A model generated the notes under the pieces. It was not told where the DNA came from, ran no database searches, and saw nothing but the letters and a program-made list of their open reading frames with translations. Both the position numbers and the translations under genes were made by a program. Below, in pieces: positions 26,184 through 36,500 of a DNA stretch of 64,000 nucleotides. The DNA comes from Acidobacteria bacterium Mor1. GTDB taxonomy: Bacteria; Acidobacteriota; Polarisedimenticolia; Polarisedimenticolales; Polarisedimenticolaceae. Position 1 is the first letter of the stretch, and each line of letters begins with the position of its first letter. The stretch lies in contig CP011806.1 of assembly GCA_001664505.1 (NCBI GenBank), positions 1,984,486-2,048,485 of the forward strand, written 5' to 3'.

Positions 26184-27065
26184 ATGAAGCAGACATTGCG
26201 CACCAGGTTCGGGCTGGGCGCGGCTATCGCCGCTCTGGTCCTCCTCGCGACCCCGGCGCTCGCGTTGGGTACTCCCGAGGGCACTCCTATCTCCAACACC
26301 GCGACGGTGAACTACGAGGACGACAACGGCAACCCGCTGTCGGCGACCTCGAACACCGTCACGACGATCGTGGCCCAGGTGGCTGCTGTCGATGTCGATC
26401 CGGATAACGCGTCCAGCGCCGATCCGGGCGATACCGTCACCTACCTGCACACCGTGACCAACAACGGTAACGGCGACGACACCATCGACCTGGCGGCCGT
26501 CAGCAGCCAGGGCTGGACCGTCACCATCTACCTCGACGACGGCGACGGCGTGTTCGAGGGCGGCGCCGACGATACGGTCGCCTCCGACACCGGCCTGCTG
26601 AGCGCCGACGGTAGCGTCGACATCTGGATCGAGGTCGTCGTGCCGGCAGGTACGGCCGACGGCACCGTCGACACCACCACCGTGACCGGTACGTCGCAGT
26701 TCGACAGCGGCGTCTCCGAGTCGGCCACCGACACCACCACCGTCGACTCCCCCGACATCAGCGTGGTCAAGTCGGTGTCGCCCACCGGCGATCAACCTCC
26801 GGGCACCACGCTGACCTACACCATGGTCGTGACCAACAACGGTAACGCCGCGGCCAGCGCCGTGGTGCTGACCGACGCGGTTCCGGCCAACACCACCTAC
26901 GTGGCCGGTTCGATCACCCAGGACGCCGGTTCGCTGACCGACGGCGGCGGCGACGACAACGGTGACTTCGGTGCGACCACGGCGGGTACGGTCACGGTCA
27001 CCATCGGAACCCTCGCGGCTTCCGGCGGCTCGACCACGATCACCTTCCAGGTGACGATCGACTAA
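26184..27065 (+). CDS. Secreted DUF11 protein, two to three repeats
   Basis: A protein of 293 residues. Signal peptide with cleavage near ALA-LG (residue 27). The mature part is an acidic, Thr/Asp-rich chain of beta repeats. The first carries an ADPGDTVTYLHTVTNNGN motif. The second carries S-V-V-K-S-V-S-P-T-G-D-Q-P-P-G-T-T-L-T-Y-T-M and ends G-G-S-T-T-I-T-F-Q-V-T-I. There is almost no Cys or Lys, consistent with an extracellular acidic adhesin or filament subunit. ATG 26184 has a GAGGGG ribosome site seven bases upstream, better than the TTG six bases earlier. A long stem-loop follows the gene. Confidence 0.88.
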   Translation: MKQTLRTRFGLGAAIAALVLLATPALALGTPEGTPISNTATVNYEDDNGNPLSATSNTVTTIVAQVAAVDVDPDNASSADPGDTVTYLHTVTNNGNGDDTIDLAAVSSQGWTVTIYLDDGDGVFEGGADDTVASDTGLLSADGSVDIWIEVVVPAGTADGTVDTTTVTGTSQFDSGVSESATDTTTVDSPDISVVKSVSPTGDQPPGTTLTYTMVVTNNGNAAASAVVLTDAVPANTTYVAGSITQDAGSLTDGGGDDNGDFGATTAGTVTVTIGTLAASGGSTTITFQVTID

Positions 27066-27098
27066 GACCCGGGACTCATCTGAGTCGGATACGAAAAA

Positions 27099-27130
27099 GG
27101 GGCGGGATGCCGTTTACGGCGTCCCGCCCC
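27099..27130 (+). other. Intercistronic 14-bp stem-loop before the giant barrel gene
   Basis: GGGGCGGGATGCCG (27099-27112) pairs with CGGCGTCCCGCCCC (27117-27130) around a TTTA loop, with one U-G wobble. On the plus strand no T-tract follows, but five A residues precede it, so on the minus strand it would form a canonical terminator. It contains an in-frame ATG at 27107 with a ribosome-like AAGGGG, both buried in the stem. It may shield the upstream message or dampen expression of the large protein. Confidence 0.75.
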
Positions 27131-27157
27131 ACGCATCTAACCCTCAAGCCGGGATCG

Positions 27158-30100
27158 ATGTACGCCATGGCCGGTGGAAAGCCAAAGCCTCGCGTAAGCG
27201 GCCTCCTCCCGGGAGGTCCGGCCCCCGCACGCCTCGCGGGCCCGATCCTGCTCCTGTTGCTCCTCGCGCTCTGCACTCCGGCCGCGCTGGCCCAGACCTC
27301 GCCGGGCACCGAGATCACCAACGTCGCAAGCGCCAGCTTCCCGCCGGGGCCGCCCGGCAACCAGAACGCGCCGATCCAGATTCAATCGAACATGGTGCGC
27401 ACCGTCGTGGCCGAGCTGGGCTGCGTCGACACCGCGCCACAGCTCAGCGTGAGCCCCTCGGGTACCGTCGCTCCCGGCGACGCGCTGACCTATCGCCTGC
27501 GCGCGGTCTTCGCCGGAACTTCGTCGGACAACGTGACCTTCACCATGCCCTTCGACCCGGGGCTCGAAGATCCGACCTCGTTCACCGACGGCACCGCGAC
27601 CCTCGAGGGGGGCGGAACCGTCCCGGTGACCGCGAACTGGGATCCTCTCGGCCGGGTGCTGACCTGGTCGCTCACCTCGGTTCCGGCGAGCGCGGTGTTG
27701 ATCCTCGAGGTCACCGCCGCGGTGCGCGGCGATCTCCCCGCCGACAGTTCGGTCACCGTCGGCGTCCAGGCCGACGCCGACGGCTGTCCGGCCCCTGTCG
27801 ACGGCAACCAGGTCACCACCGCCGTCGTGCCCCCGGTGCTCCAGGTGCGCAAGCGCGTCGATCGGGCCACCGCCGCTCCTGGCGACGCGGTGGTCTACGA
27901 CGTCGAGATCACCCATCTGGGCACCGAACCCGCCCTGACCTCCCTGGAGCTGCGGGACATCCTTCCGGTAGGCACCCGCTACGTGCCGGGCACCGCCCGG
28001 CTCGACGGGGTTCCGCTGGCGGATCCGCAGATTTCTTCCGACGCCGCGTCGATCCGCTTCCCGCTTGGCGCCTTCGCTCCGGGGCAGGTCGCCGTGTTGC
28101 GTTACGCGGTGATCGTCAGCGCCGGCGCCGAACGAGGCGAGGCGATCAACCGGGCCAAGGCCTTCGCCCTGACCGCCGGTGGCGCGGCGATCGAATCTCC
28201 GGTGGCCTCGGCGATCTTCACCGTGGTTCCCGGTCCCTTCCGCAGCGAAGCCTATTTGATGGGCCGGGTCTTCGTCGACGACGATCTCGACGGACTTCCA
28301 GACGCCGACGAACCGGGCATCCCCGGCGTCCTGGTGATGATGGAAGACGGCCGGGGTGCGGTCACCGACATCACCGGCCGCTGGCACCTGGCCGGAGTCC
28401 GCCCGGGCATGCACGTGTTGCGTATCGACCCGTCGACCCTGGGCCCCGAGCTGTTGCTCAAGGACGCCGGTTTCGAATGGGCCGGCAGCCGCAAGACCCG
28501 CTTCGTCCAGGCACGGGCGTCCAACCTGGTGCTGGCGGATTTCCCCCTGGCGCCGGCCCGCCTCGATCGCTGCCGCATCGGCGCGGGAACGGCGGAGATC
28601 GAGCTGCCGAAGCCCTTGCTCGTACGGAACGACAAGCTCAACGCCGCCGCAGCGACCCACCTCGAGGCCGCCGCCGCCTGGCTCAGCGCCCGGGGCGGCG
28701 ATGCCGACGGCAACGTCCGGGTCGAATGCGGCGACCCCGCCTCCCGCTTCCTGCCGCACCGGGAGCTCCAGGAACTGCTGCGCACGCTGCTGGCCCGTCA
28801 CGACAGCCAGGGCAGCTGGGAGACCGCCGGCCTGCGGCCCGCGACGGGAGCCGCTAGCGCCGCCGCACCCGGCGGATCCTCCCTCGATCGTGCCCTCGGA
28901 GGTGCCCGCGGAAGCACCGGGGTGCACACCGCTTCCAACGGATCCACGGGAGCCGGCCCCGCCGGCGGCCCGAAGGCCGGAGCGGCCGCAAGCCCAGCCG
29001 GCGCGAAGGCCGGCCCGGCTAGTGCACCGGCGAAGCGGGAGTCCCCCTTCGACCACATCCTGCGTACGGCGCCGAAGAAGACCACCATCCTCGAACCCGC
29101 CGACGGCATGCGCACCGCGCGGGCCTCGGTCAACGTGGACGTGCTCTACCGGTTGGGCACGACGCCGGAGCTGCGGGTCAACGGCAACATCATCCCCAAC
29201 TCCCAGATCGGTATGACCTCGTCGCTGCCCTCCCGGGGCCTGGCGGCCGCCCGCTACGTCGGCGTCAAGCTGCGCCACGGGATCAACGATCTCGAGATCC
29301 GTTCGACCGGGTTGGACGAGCGGGGCGAGGCCCAGGTGATCCTGCCGGGAACCACCGTCGGGCTGCGACTGTCGACTCCCGAGCAGGGATGGGTCGCCGA
29401 CGGCGTGACGCCGGCGGAGCTGATCATCGAGGCGGTCGACGCCGCAGGGGTCCGGTCGATCGAACGGCCGGTCATCACCCTCGACATCAAGGGCGCGGGC
29501 CGGCCGCTCAGTGCCGACCTCGACCCGCAGACGCCGGGGCATCAGGTGCGGTTGAGTGACGGGTCCGCCCTGGTGCGTTTCGCGCCGCCCAGCGTGCCCG
29601 GCCGGGTTCACATCACCGCCGAGGGTGTCCGTTCGGAGAACGAGATCTTCATCGACGTTCGCCCCGCGACCCGCTCCTGGATGGTCTTCGGTCTGGCCGA
29701 GGGCCGGGTGACCGACGGCGCCGGGATCGAGGGGGACGGCGGCGGGCCGCCGGCCCTCGACGACGGAATCAGCGATGACGGCGGACGAGTGGCGCTGTTT
29801 GCCCGTGGGCCGATCGGCGAACGTTCGCGACTGACCGTGTCGATCGACAGCGAACGGGATCCCGATGACGACCGGCTGTTCCGCGGAGACCTGGAGCCGG
29901 ACCTGTTCTTCCCGGTCAGCGGCGACGACAGCCGGGAGACCGACGAAGCGCCGACCCAGTCCGAGGTGTACGCCCGGATCGACGGACCGGCGGGCTTCGC
30001 CCAGTACGGGGACTTCGCCACCAGCCTGGAACGCACCGAGCTGGCTCGCTACGACCGGCGGATGACCGGAGCCTCGGGCCGGGTGCAGAACGGCGCGTTC

Positions 30101-32161
30101 ACCATGCAGGCCTTCGCCGCGTCCTCGGACCAGTCGGCGGCCCGGGACGTGTTCGAGCCCGACGGCAGCTCGGGACCGTTCCTCCTGAGCGGCAGCCCGA
30201 TCGTGGCCAACTCGGAGACGGTGCTGATCGAGGTCCGCGACCGCTTCCGCACCGACCAGGTGCTGACCCGCTATCCCAAGATCCGGGACGTGGACTACGA
30301 CCTCGACCCGATTGCGGGCACGATCCTGTTCCGCTCGCCGGTGGCGCCCTTCGACGGCGAACTGAACCCGATGCGCATCGTGGTGCTCTACGAGGTGCGT
30401 TCCGCGGTGGACGACAAGGTCACCGGCGGCGCCCGCTTCGCCTTCCAGGCAGCCGAGAACTTCGAGATCGGCGCCAGCTCGATCTACGAGGAGCGGCCGG
30501 GAGACGACCTGGAGCTCCACGCCGTCGACCTCACCTGGCGCCCCAATCCGGGCACGATGGTGCGAGGCGAGTACGCCGAGAGCGAGTTCGACACCGATTC
30601 CGACGCGGTGCGCCTCTCCGCCGCCGGCCGCAGCGGCCTGGATTTCGCGTGGGAGGTCAGCTACCAGGACCTGCCCGAGAACTTCGCCAACCCGTCGCTC
30701 CTGGGCAGCCCCGAGCTGGGCAGCAAGCGCGCCGGGGCCAAGGTGCAGTGGGAGCCCGGCGACGACTGGCGGGTCAAGGGCGAAGCGTTCACCCAGGAGG
30801 ACCAGCGGGTCCAGGTCGAGCGGGACGTGCTTTCAGTCGACGCCGAGAAACAGTTCGAGAAGGTCGCGGTACTGGCCGGCGTGCGCCGGGTGGAGTCGGA
30901 CAGCGTCGCCCAGGGTTCCGCCGAGTCGACCATGGGCCGGGTCGGCATCCGCGGTTACCTGACCTCACGCCTGACCGCCGAGGTCACCCGGGACGAACTG
31001 CTCGACGGCGAGAACGCCATCGGCTTCCCCACCCGTACCGCCGCCGGCCTGTCCTACGAGTTCTTCGACGGGCAGCGGCTGTTCGCTCGCCAGGAGATCG
31101 AGTCCGGCGACGGGCCCGAGCGGGACCGTACGGTGCTCGGGATCGAGAGCCGGCTGGGAAACCATACCCGCGCGCTCAATCAGTACAGCCTCGAGGACTC
31201 GGTGGACGGCTACGCGCTGCGTTCGACCACCGGGGTCGAAACCCTGTTGCCGGTCTCTTCCCGCAGCGCCCTGCGTTTCTCGCTGGCGCGGCTGGATACC
31301 GTCGACGGCGCCGATCTCGAGGACTACACCACCGTCGCCGGCGGATACGAATACCGCGCGGGCAGCTCGCTGTTCTCGACGCGGTACGAGCTGCGCCACG
31401 GCACCCGGGACGACCGGCACCTGCTGACCGGCGCCGGCGCGATTCGGCCCGGCGAGGCCTGGACCCTGTTCCTCCGGGAGCGTGTTTTCCTCACCGACCC
31501 GGAAGCTGGGGAACGGGCCTATCGGGCCGAGGGCCTGTTCGGGGTGGCGTTCCGCCCCGAGCAGGATCGCTTCCGTTGCCTGATGCGTCTGGAACACTCG
31601 ACCGGCAGCGGCTCCGCGGCGGGCAGCGGCGGCGTCTCAGCCGGCGGCGCTCCCTCGGATCCGGGCGGCAGTGCCTTCGATACTCCGGCCAACGGCGGCG
31701 TGCCCGGACTCGGGACCGACCCCGGCCGCGGCGCCGGCATCGTCGACCGGGACAGCTACACCCTCTCCTTCGCCGGGGGAGCGCGGTTGAACAACCGGCA
31801 GCGAATGGCGGTCACGCTGATCGGCCGGCAGGTCGAGGGGGACCGGGAGATCGGACTTCCCTCGACCTGGACCCATCTGCTCTCGCTGCACCACACCGCC
31901 CAGCTCCACGATCGCTGGGCCGCCGGCTGGAGCCTGCGGCGCTTCACCCAGGAGGAGACCGACGTGGTCTCCCACGGCGCCGGGCTCGAACTGAGCTATC
32001 TGGCCCTGCGCAACCTGTGGATCACCGGCGGCTACAACTTCGCCGGCCTGGATGATCCGGACTTCCCCGGCCTGGATCAGAGCCGGGAGGGGGCGTTCCT
32101 CTCGATCCGGCTCAAGTTCGACGAGGATTCCTCCCTCCGCGACCTGCGACTGGACCGCTAG
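27158..32161 (+). CDS. Giant DUF11/SdrD-B/outer-membrane-barrel protein
   Basis: A protein of 1667 residues. The signal segment ends LALCTPAALA. Then come two DUF11-like beta domains, the second containing a V-R-K-R-V-D-R-A-T-A-A-P-G-D-A-V-V-Y-D-V motif. An SdrD B-like domain from about residue 365 has G-R-V-F-V-D-D-D-L-D-G and the IPGVLV and G-R-W-H-L-A-G landmarks. A disordered Gly/Ala/Pro linker spans about 560-626, then further beta domains, then a barrel-like region from about 840 to the end. FFPVSGDDS and QYGDF in that region match the YPVYGD and YGDF landmarks of large outer-membrane SdrD/DUF11 proteins in other Gram-negatives. No TonB box is seen. The start is uncertain: ATG 27107 lies inside a stem and 27167 is also possible. 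It probably anchors or exports the neighbouring DUF11 proteins. Confidence 0.88.
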   Translation: MYAMAGGKPKPRVSGLLPGGPAPARLAGPILLLLLLALCTPAALAQTSPGTEITNVASASFPPGPPGNQNAPIQIQSNMVRTVVAELGCVDTAPQLSVSPSGTVAPGDALTYRLRAVFAGTSSDNVTFTMPFDPGLEDPTSFTDGTATLEGGGTVPVTANWDPLGRVLTWSLTSVPASAVLILEVTAAVRGDLPADSSVTVGVQADADGCPAPVDGNQVTTAVVPPVLQVRKRVDRATAAPGDAVVYDVEITHLGTEPALTSLELRDILPVGTRYVPGTARLDGVPLADPQISSDAASIRFPLGAFAPGQVAVLRYAVIVSAGAERGEAINRAKAFALTAGGAAIESPVASAIFTVVPGPFRSEAYLMGRVFVDDDLDGLPDADEPGIPGVLVMMEDGRGAVTDITGRWHLAGVRPGMHVLRIDPSTLGPELLLKDAGFEWAGSRKTRFVQARASNLVLADFPLAPARLDRCRIGAGTAEIELPKPLLVRNDKLNAAAATHLEAAAAWLSARGGDADGNVRVECGDPASRFLPHRELQELLRTLLARHDSQGSWETAGLRPATGAASAAAPGGSSLDRALGGARGSTGVHTASNGSTGAGPAGGPKAGAAASPAGAKAGPASAPAKRESPFDHILRTAPKKTTILEPADGMRTARASVNVDVLYRLGTTPELRVNGNIIPNSQIGMTSSLPSRGLAAARYVGVKLRHGINDLEIRSTGLDERGEAQVILPGTTVGLRLSTPEQGWVADGVTPAELIIEAVDAAGVRSIERPVITLDIKGAGRPLSADLDPQTPGHQVRLSDGSALVRFAPPSVPGRVHITAEGVRSENEIFIDVRPATRSWMVFGLAEGRVTDGAGIEGDGGGPPALDDGISDDGGRVALFARGPIGERSRLTVSIDSERDPDDDRLFRGDLEPDLFFPVSGDDSRETDEAPTQSEVYARIDGPAGFAQYGDFATSLERTELARYDRRMTGASGRVQNGAFTMQAFAASSDQSAARDVFEPDGSSGPFLLSGSPIVANSETVLIEVRDRFRTDQVLTRYPKIRDVDYDLDPIAGTILFRSPVAPFDGELNPMRIVVLYEVRSAVDDKVTGGARFAFQAAENFEIGASSIYEERPGDDLELHAVDLTWRPNPGTMVRGEYAESEFDTDSDAVRLSAAGRSGLDFAWEVSYQDLPENFANPSLLGSPELGSKRAGAKVQWEPGDDWRVKGEAFTQEDQRVQVERDVLSVDAEKQFEKVAVLAGVRRVESDSVAQGSAESTMGRVGIRGYLTSRLTAEVTRDELLDGENAIGFPTRTAAGLSYEFFDGQRLFARQEIESGDGPERDRTVLGIESRLGNHTRALNQYSLEDSVDGYALRSTTGVETLLPVSSRSALRFSLARLDTVDGADLEDYTTVAGGYEYRAGSSLFSTRYELRHGTRDDRHLLTGAGAIRPGEAWTLFLRERVFLTDPEAGERAYRAEGLFGVAFRPEQDRFRCLMRLEHSTGSGSAAGSGGVSAGGAPSDPGGSAFDTPANGGVPGLGTDPGRGAGIVDRDSYTLSFAGGARLNNRQRMAVTLIGRQVEGDREIGLPSTWTHLLSLHHTAQLHDRWAAGWSLRRFTQEETDVVSHGAGLELSYLALRNLWITGGYNFAGLDDPDFPGLDQSREGAFLSIRLKFDEDSSLRDLRLDR

Positions 32162-32220
32162 CCGGTCCTCAGGCCCGGCTCCGCTTCGCGCCGGAGCCTC
32201 GGGATCGGTCCGGATCCCCA

Positions 32221-32262
32221 CTTCTCCGCCTGGCCTTCGGCCCAGCCAGAAGTTTAATTTTT
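32221..32262 (+). terminator. Imperfect terminator after the giant barrel gene
   Basis: CTTCT at 32221 pairs with AGAAG at 32248-32252 around an inner GC-rich hairpin containing TTCGG, followed by TTTAATTTTTT. A second GC-rich hairpin (GGCTCCG with CGGAGCC, 32177-32198) lies just upstream. Together they probably end transcription of the DUF11 operon. Confidence 0.6.
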
Positions 32263-32290
32263 TAATTAATTCCAGTCCAATAGCGAGCCG

Positions 32291-32350
32291 CCGATAACCC
32301 ATGGGCAGAACACGGGCGCCGGCGGTGGACCCCGGCCCATACACCGATAA
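32291..32350 (+). promoter_or_regulatory. Direct repeat and hairpin upstream of the pilin genes
   Basis: CCGATAA occurs at 32291-32297 and again at 32344-32350. Between the copies ATGGGC (32301-32306) can pair with GCCCAT (32335-32340). The second CCGATAA runs into an AT-rich GATAATATTAAG that could be a -10 region just before ATG 32366. This looks like a promoter with a repeated operator, but no regulator can be named. Confidence 0.45.
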
Positions 32351-32365
32351 TATTAAGAATCACAT

Positions 32366-33562
32366 ATGTGGCACATACGTAACAACTACCCGGAAGTCAC
32401 AAAAGGCACACGCGAGCACCTCCGCGAGTCGAGCCGTGGCGAGCGAGGAGCCGGCATGCTGCTGGCCATCCTGGTCATGGCCACCATGTTCGGGCTGATC
32501 GCGGTGAGCTTCGTCTTCCTGCAGTCGGCGAAGCAGTCGATCAGCCAGCAGTTGGCCTACGAAGGCCAGACCACCAACGCCGCCCAGGCCGGACTGGTGG
32601 ACACGCTGTCCTGGTTCCGGCGCCAGACGGTGCAGCCGGTCTCGAGCTTCGCACCGGTGCTCGATGCCACCGCCAGCCCGCCGGTCAATGAAACCGACGA
32701 TGCGTCGGTCGGGCTGGTGCGCCAGTACGAGATCAGCGACCTGGGCAACGTCTGGGGCCGCTACGAGGTACGCATCTCGGAGGTCGCCGACGTCAGCCAG
32801 CAACGGGGCAAGGACAACGCCGGTTCGGTCTGGGAGTTGACCTCCCACGGTTACGTCTACATCCAACACGACGACACCAAGTCCTACGACGAGTCGCCGA
32901 ACCGGATCCTGACCCAGGTCGAAGCACGCACCGAGATTCAACGCCTGACCCTGGTGCCCCCGGCCAACGCGGCGATCAACGCGGACCGGGGTGACGCCGT
33001 CAGTACCGCCAGCAGCACGCGAATCTTCTCCGACGGCAACATCGGCATCGCCTACCCCAACAGCACCGGCAGCCCCTCGCGCAGCGGGGAGGTCAAGGCC
33101 GCGATTCTGCAGAGCACGGTCGCCGACTACAACTCGGAGATATCCGCGGTGTTCGGGGTGTCCCAGCAGGAGCTGATCGCCATGGCGGACATTCGCGCCG
33201 CCTCGGCGGCCGATCTGCCGGACAGCCTGCCCGGCATGTCGCTGGTGGTCATCACCGGCAACGCCACCTTCACGTCGGCCCAACCGCTCTCGGGCGTCGG
33301 CGTGCTGGTCGTGTTCGGCGATCTGACCCTCAGCGCGGGCTCGGCCAGCAGCTACAACGGCTTGATCTACGTCACCGGCGACTACACCCAGGGCGCTCCG
33401 TCTTCGATCAGCGGAGTCGTGATCGCCAAGGGAGATGTCGCCATCCAGGGATCCAGCGACTTCTCCGAAGTCAACTACGACCAGAGCATTCTGTCGCAGA
33501 TCCAGCGCAGTCTGGGCCAGTACCGGTTCACCCGGAACCAGACCTTCACCCGGATCCAATAG
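32366..33562 (+). CDS. PilX-like pilus assembly protein
   Basis: A 398-residue protein with a short basic leader, then a single hydrophobic helix (ERGAGMLLAILVMATMFGLIAVSF), as in the PilX N-terminal domain of minor pilins and in GspK-like pseudopilins. There is no Glu at the fifth position after the Gly-Ala junction, which is allowed in this subgroup. The C-terminal 200 residues are beta-rich, contain S-S-Y-N-G-L-I-Y-V-T-G-D-Y and resemble repeat-rich passenger domains rather than the short globular PilX tail. The likely place is the tip complex of a type IV pilus or type II secretion pseudopilus. It overlaps the next gene by its stop codon. Confidence 0.82.
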   Translation: MWHIRNNYPEVTKGTREHLRESSRGERGAGMLLAILVMATMFGLIAVSFVFLQSAKQSISQQLAYEGQTTNAAQAGLVDTLSWFRRQTVQPVSSFAPVLDATASPPVNETDDASVGLVRQYEISDLGNVWGRYEVRISEVADVSQQRGKDNAGSVWELTSHGYVYIQHDDTKSYDESPNRILTQVEARTEIQRLTLVPPANAAINADRGDAVSTASSTRIFSDGNIGIAYPNSTGSPSRSGEVKAAILQSTVADYNSEISAVFGVSQQELIAMADIRAASAADLPDSLPGMSLVVITGNATFTSAQPLSGVGVLVVFGDLTLSAGSASSYNGLIYVTGDYTQGAPSSISGVVIAKGDVAIQGSSDFSEVNYDQSILSQIQRSLGQYRFTRNQTFTRIQ

Positions 33563-33564
33563 TG

Positions 33565-36500
33565 ATGCGAAACGTGAGAATCGACTCCCGCAACCCCCAG
33601 AGCGGCCTGACCCTGGCGGAGGTCCTGGTCTCCCTGGGCATTCTGGCCATGGCCATGCTCGCCGTGTCGGTCTTCATTTCCGCCTCGTTCCACCAGACGC
33701 GGCACAACGCCGACAAGGACTTCGCGGTCCAGAAGTCGATCGCGATTCTCGAAGAGCTCAAGTCGATCGTCGAGATCAACGACGGGCAGGATGTCACCCT
33801 GCTCGACGACTACGACGACGGGATCTCGTACAACAATGTTCTGACCGTGCAGGACGGCGTGACCCATCCGGCGCACGCCGCCAGCGGAAACCTGGCCAAC
33901 GGGACCGGTTGGCAGTACGAGCGCCAGGTCTCGGTGCAGAAGTTCGCCAGCCTGCAGGCCAACGACGTGCGCCTGGTCAACGTCAAGGTCTTCGGTTGGG
34001 TCGAAGGGGAGCGGGTGCTGCTGGCCGAGACCGCCGGCGTGATCCGCACCATCGCCGACAACTACCCGCCGACCCAGGTCTACGACGTCTACCTGCTGGC
34101 CATGGAGAACGTGCCCGGATGGTGGGTCTACATGGCGAACCTGGTGCCCTTCGTCGGCACGGCGATTCAGGACCTGCAGGCCCGCAACCCGGGCCTCGAG
34201 TTTCGCACCCACTGGATCCGCACCCTGGCCTACGGCCGCGATGAGGAGTACTTGCCCTACTTCAACGTGGGGAGCGACTCCAACGCCGACATCGATCTGG
34301 CCTACTTCTATCCGTCGACCATGCCCAGCGGAAGCGCCGTCGACACCTACTACGTGCCGGACTCCCTGCGGGGCCGGGCCAACGTCGACGGTTCGATCAT
34401 CAACGGCTACGACGCCACCGACAACCCCGCCCCATACGCCCTGGCCGACCACTTCAACCACGCCATGCGGCTGCCCCAGGAGCGGGACCTGTTCGACGCC
34501 CGGGTCCTCTCGGGAGTCGAGGACTCGGGAGCGCCGACCTTCCGGCTGCTGCTGGAAGACATGTTCACCAACCCCCACGACTACACCAACGCGATCATCA
34601 TCAACGTCCACGGCGAGCTGTTTCCCTTCCCGCCGCTACGCAACTACAGCGATCCGGCCAAGGACCCGACAACCCACCCGGAAGTGCGGGTAGTGACCCA
34701 TCCGGAGCGCTTGCGCTACGACAACGACGAAGACATCCAGCTGCGGGTCTACAGCTATCTGACCGACCCGGCCGCATCGACCGACCGGCTCAGCGTGCCG
34801 ATCTCGGTGCTGCTTGAAGGGGTCAACGCCAGCGACGTCTCGGTCGCCTCGATCGAAGGGGGCTTCGACGGCTCGGCCTACTACCGGGAAACCGACTCGA
34901 CCGACGACGGCGGCAACGACATGTACCACGAGCTCACCACCGTCTCCGGTGGGACCCTCGTGCGGTTGCACAACAGCCCGCTCAAGACCCCCTGCCCCGG
35001 CGGCAACTGCAACCTGGGCGGCCTCGACCCGAGCAAGCGGCTCTACAACCTCGACTACATCCCGACACCCCTGGACTCCGGCACCGGTTCGTTCTCCCGG
35101 GACCTGCGCCATAGCGGCGACAGCACCAAGAACACCGCGCGCTGGATCATCAACATCGACCGCGACGGGCTCGGCGACGACCGGCGCTGGGATTTCCAGA
35201 CCCGCATCGACGACGATCTGACCACGGGAACCATGTACCCGAGCCCGGACAAGCCGGCCAACCTGTCGGAGACCTACGTCTGGCGGGGCGACGACACCTG
35301 GTCCTTCGGCGACGGGACCAAGGACGAACCCGGCCATGTGCCGCTGACCGAGCGCTTCCAGATCATGGGCGATCCGCGCCACAACCCCTACGCCGACCTC
35401 TACGAAGCCTACGACCTGACCAACAACCCGTTGGGCACCGGCTACAACCGCTACTTCGACGACTTCCACGACGGCTCGGGGAACTTCGCCAACGACAGCG
35501 ACTACTGGCCGGGCTTCGCCGTCAAGAACGACGGCGACAGCCGCAACGACCTCTGGCAGAGCCGCATCGAAATCGACATGAACCGGGCGTTCCAGACGTT
35601 GCGCCAGGCGGTCACCCGCTCCAACTCGCTGTGGACGACGATGACCGGCTTCTCCTACTACTACGTGGGCATCGGCAACGAGATCGGCTACGACTCGGCC
35701 AACGGATTCGCCAACTCGATCCCGGTCTCGCGCAAGCCCTTCGACGGCGGCTCCGGCTCCCGCAACGAGATGTCGATCACCACCGCCCAGAGCGGCGGCG
35801 TCAAGTACATCAAGGAGAACACCACCAACGGCTGGTGGGGCCTGAACTGGCTGGGCGAACTCTACCCGGACACTGCGTACACCGGCTGGTCGACCAAGGG
35901 CAACCTCGCGACCGGCACCGGCAGTCAGCGCTACATTCGCGTGCGCCGCGACGCGATCACCGACAACCTGCCGGCGGGCACCACATTCGAAAACGCCCAG
36001 CGGCGGACCCAGCAGGAAGGCTGCACAACCTTCTTCAGCGTCGGCGCCAGCAACTCGAAGTTCCACCACACCTTCAGCGGCGGGGACGGCGACCTGCAGT
36101 CCGACGGGCAGGAGATCGCCGACCGCTTCAACTTCGGCATCCCGGATACCGTCAGCGCCAACCGGCCGTTCTACTTCAACCTCAACGGCTCCGGCGGAGT
36201 GCCCGACAACTACCTCGACTCGATGTACGTCGGCAGCTCGTCGCTCACCGCTTCGGAACTGGCCGAGTTCTATGACCACCCGTCCAGCGGGGTGACCACC
36301 AGCGCCCTCCTGGGCGTGGACGGCCCCGGCGAAGACATGGGCTTCATCGTCGTCAACGGCATCGCCCAGACGGTGCAGACCGGTAGTGCGTTCATGAGCC
36401 GCTGGTCGGTGCTGACCATGCTCCAGAGCTTCATGGTCGGCGGACTCTACAGCGGCTCCGAGCGAATCGTACAGGTGCCGCAGACCGAACTGTTGACGCC

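Noticed and set aside
27107..27160. ATG 27107 as the start of the giant barrel protein
   Set aside because: It lies within a 14-bp stem that also hides its ribosome site. ATG 27158 is used, with uncertainty.
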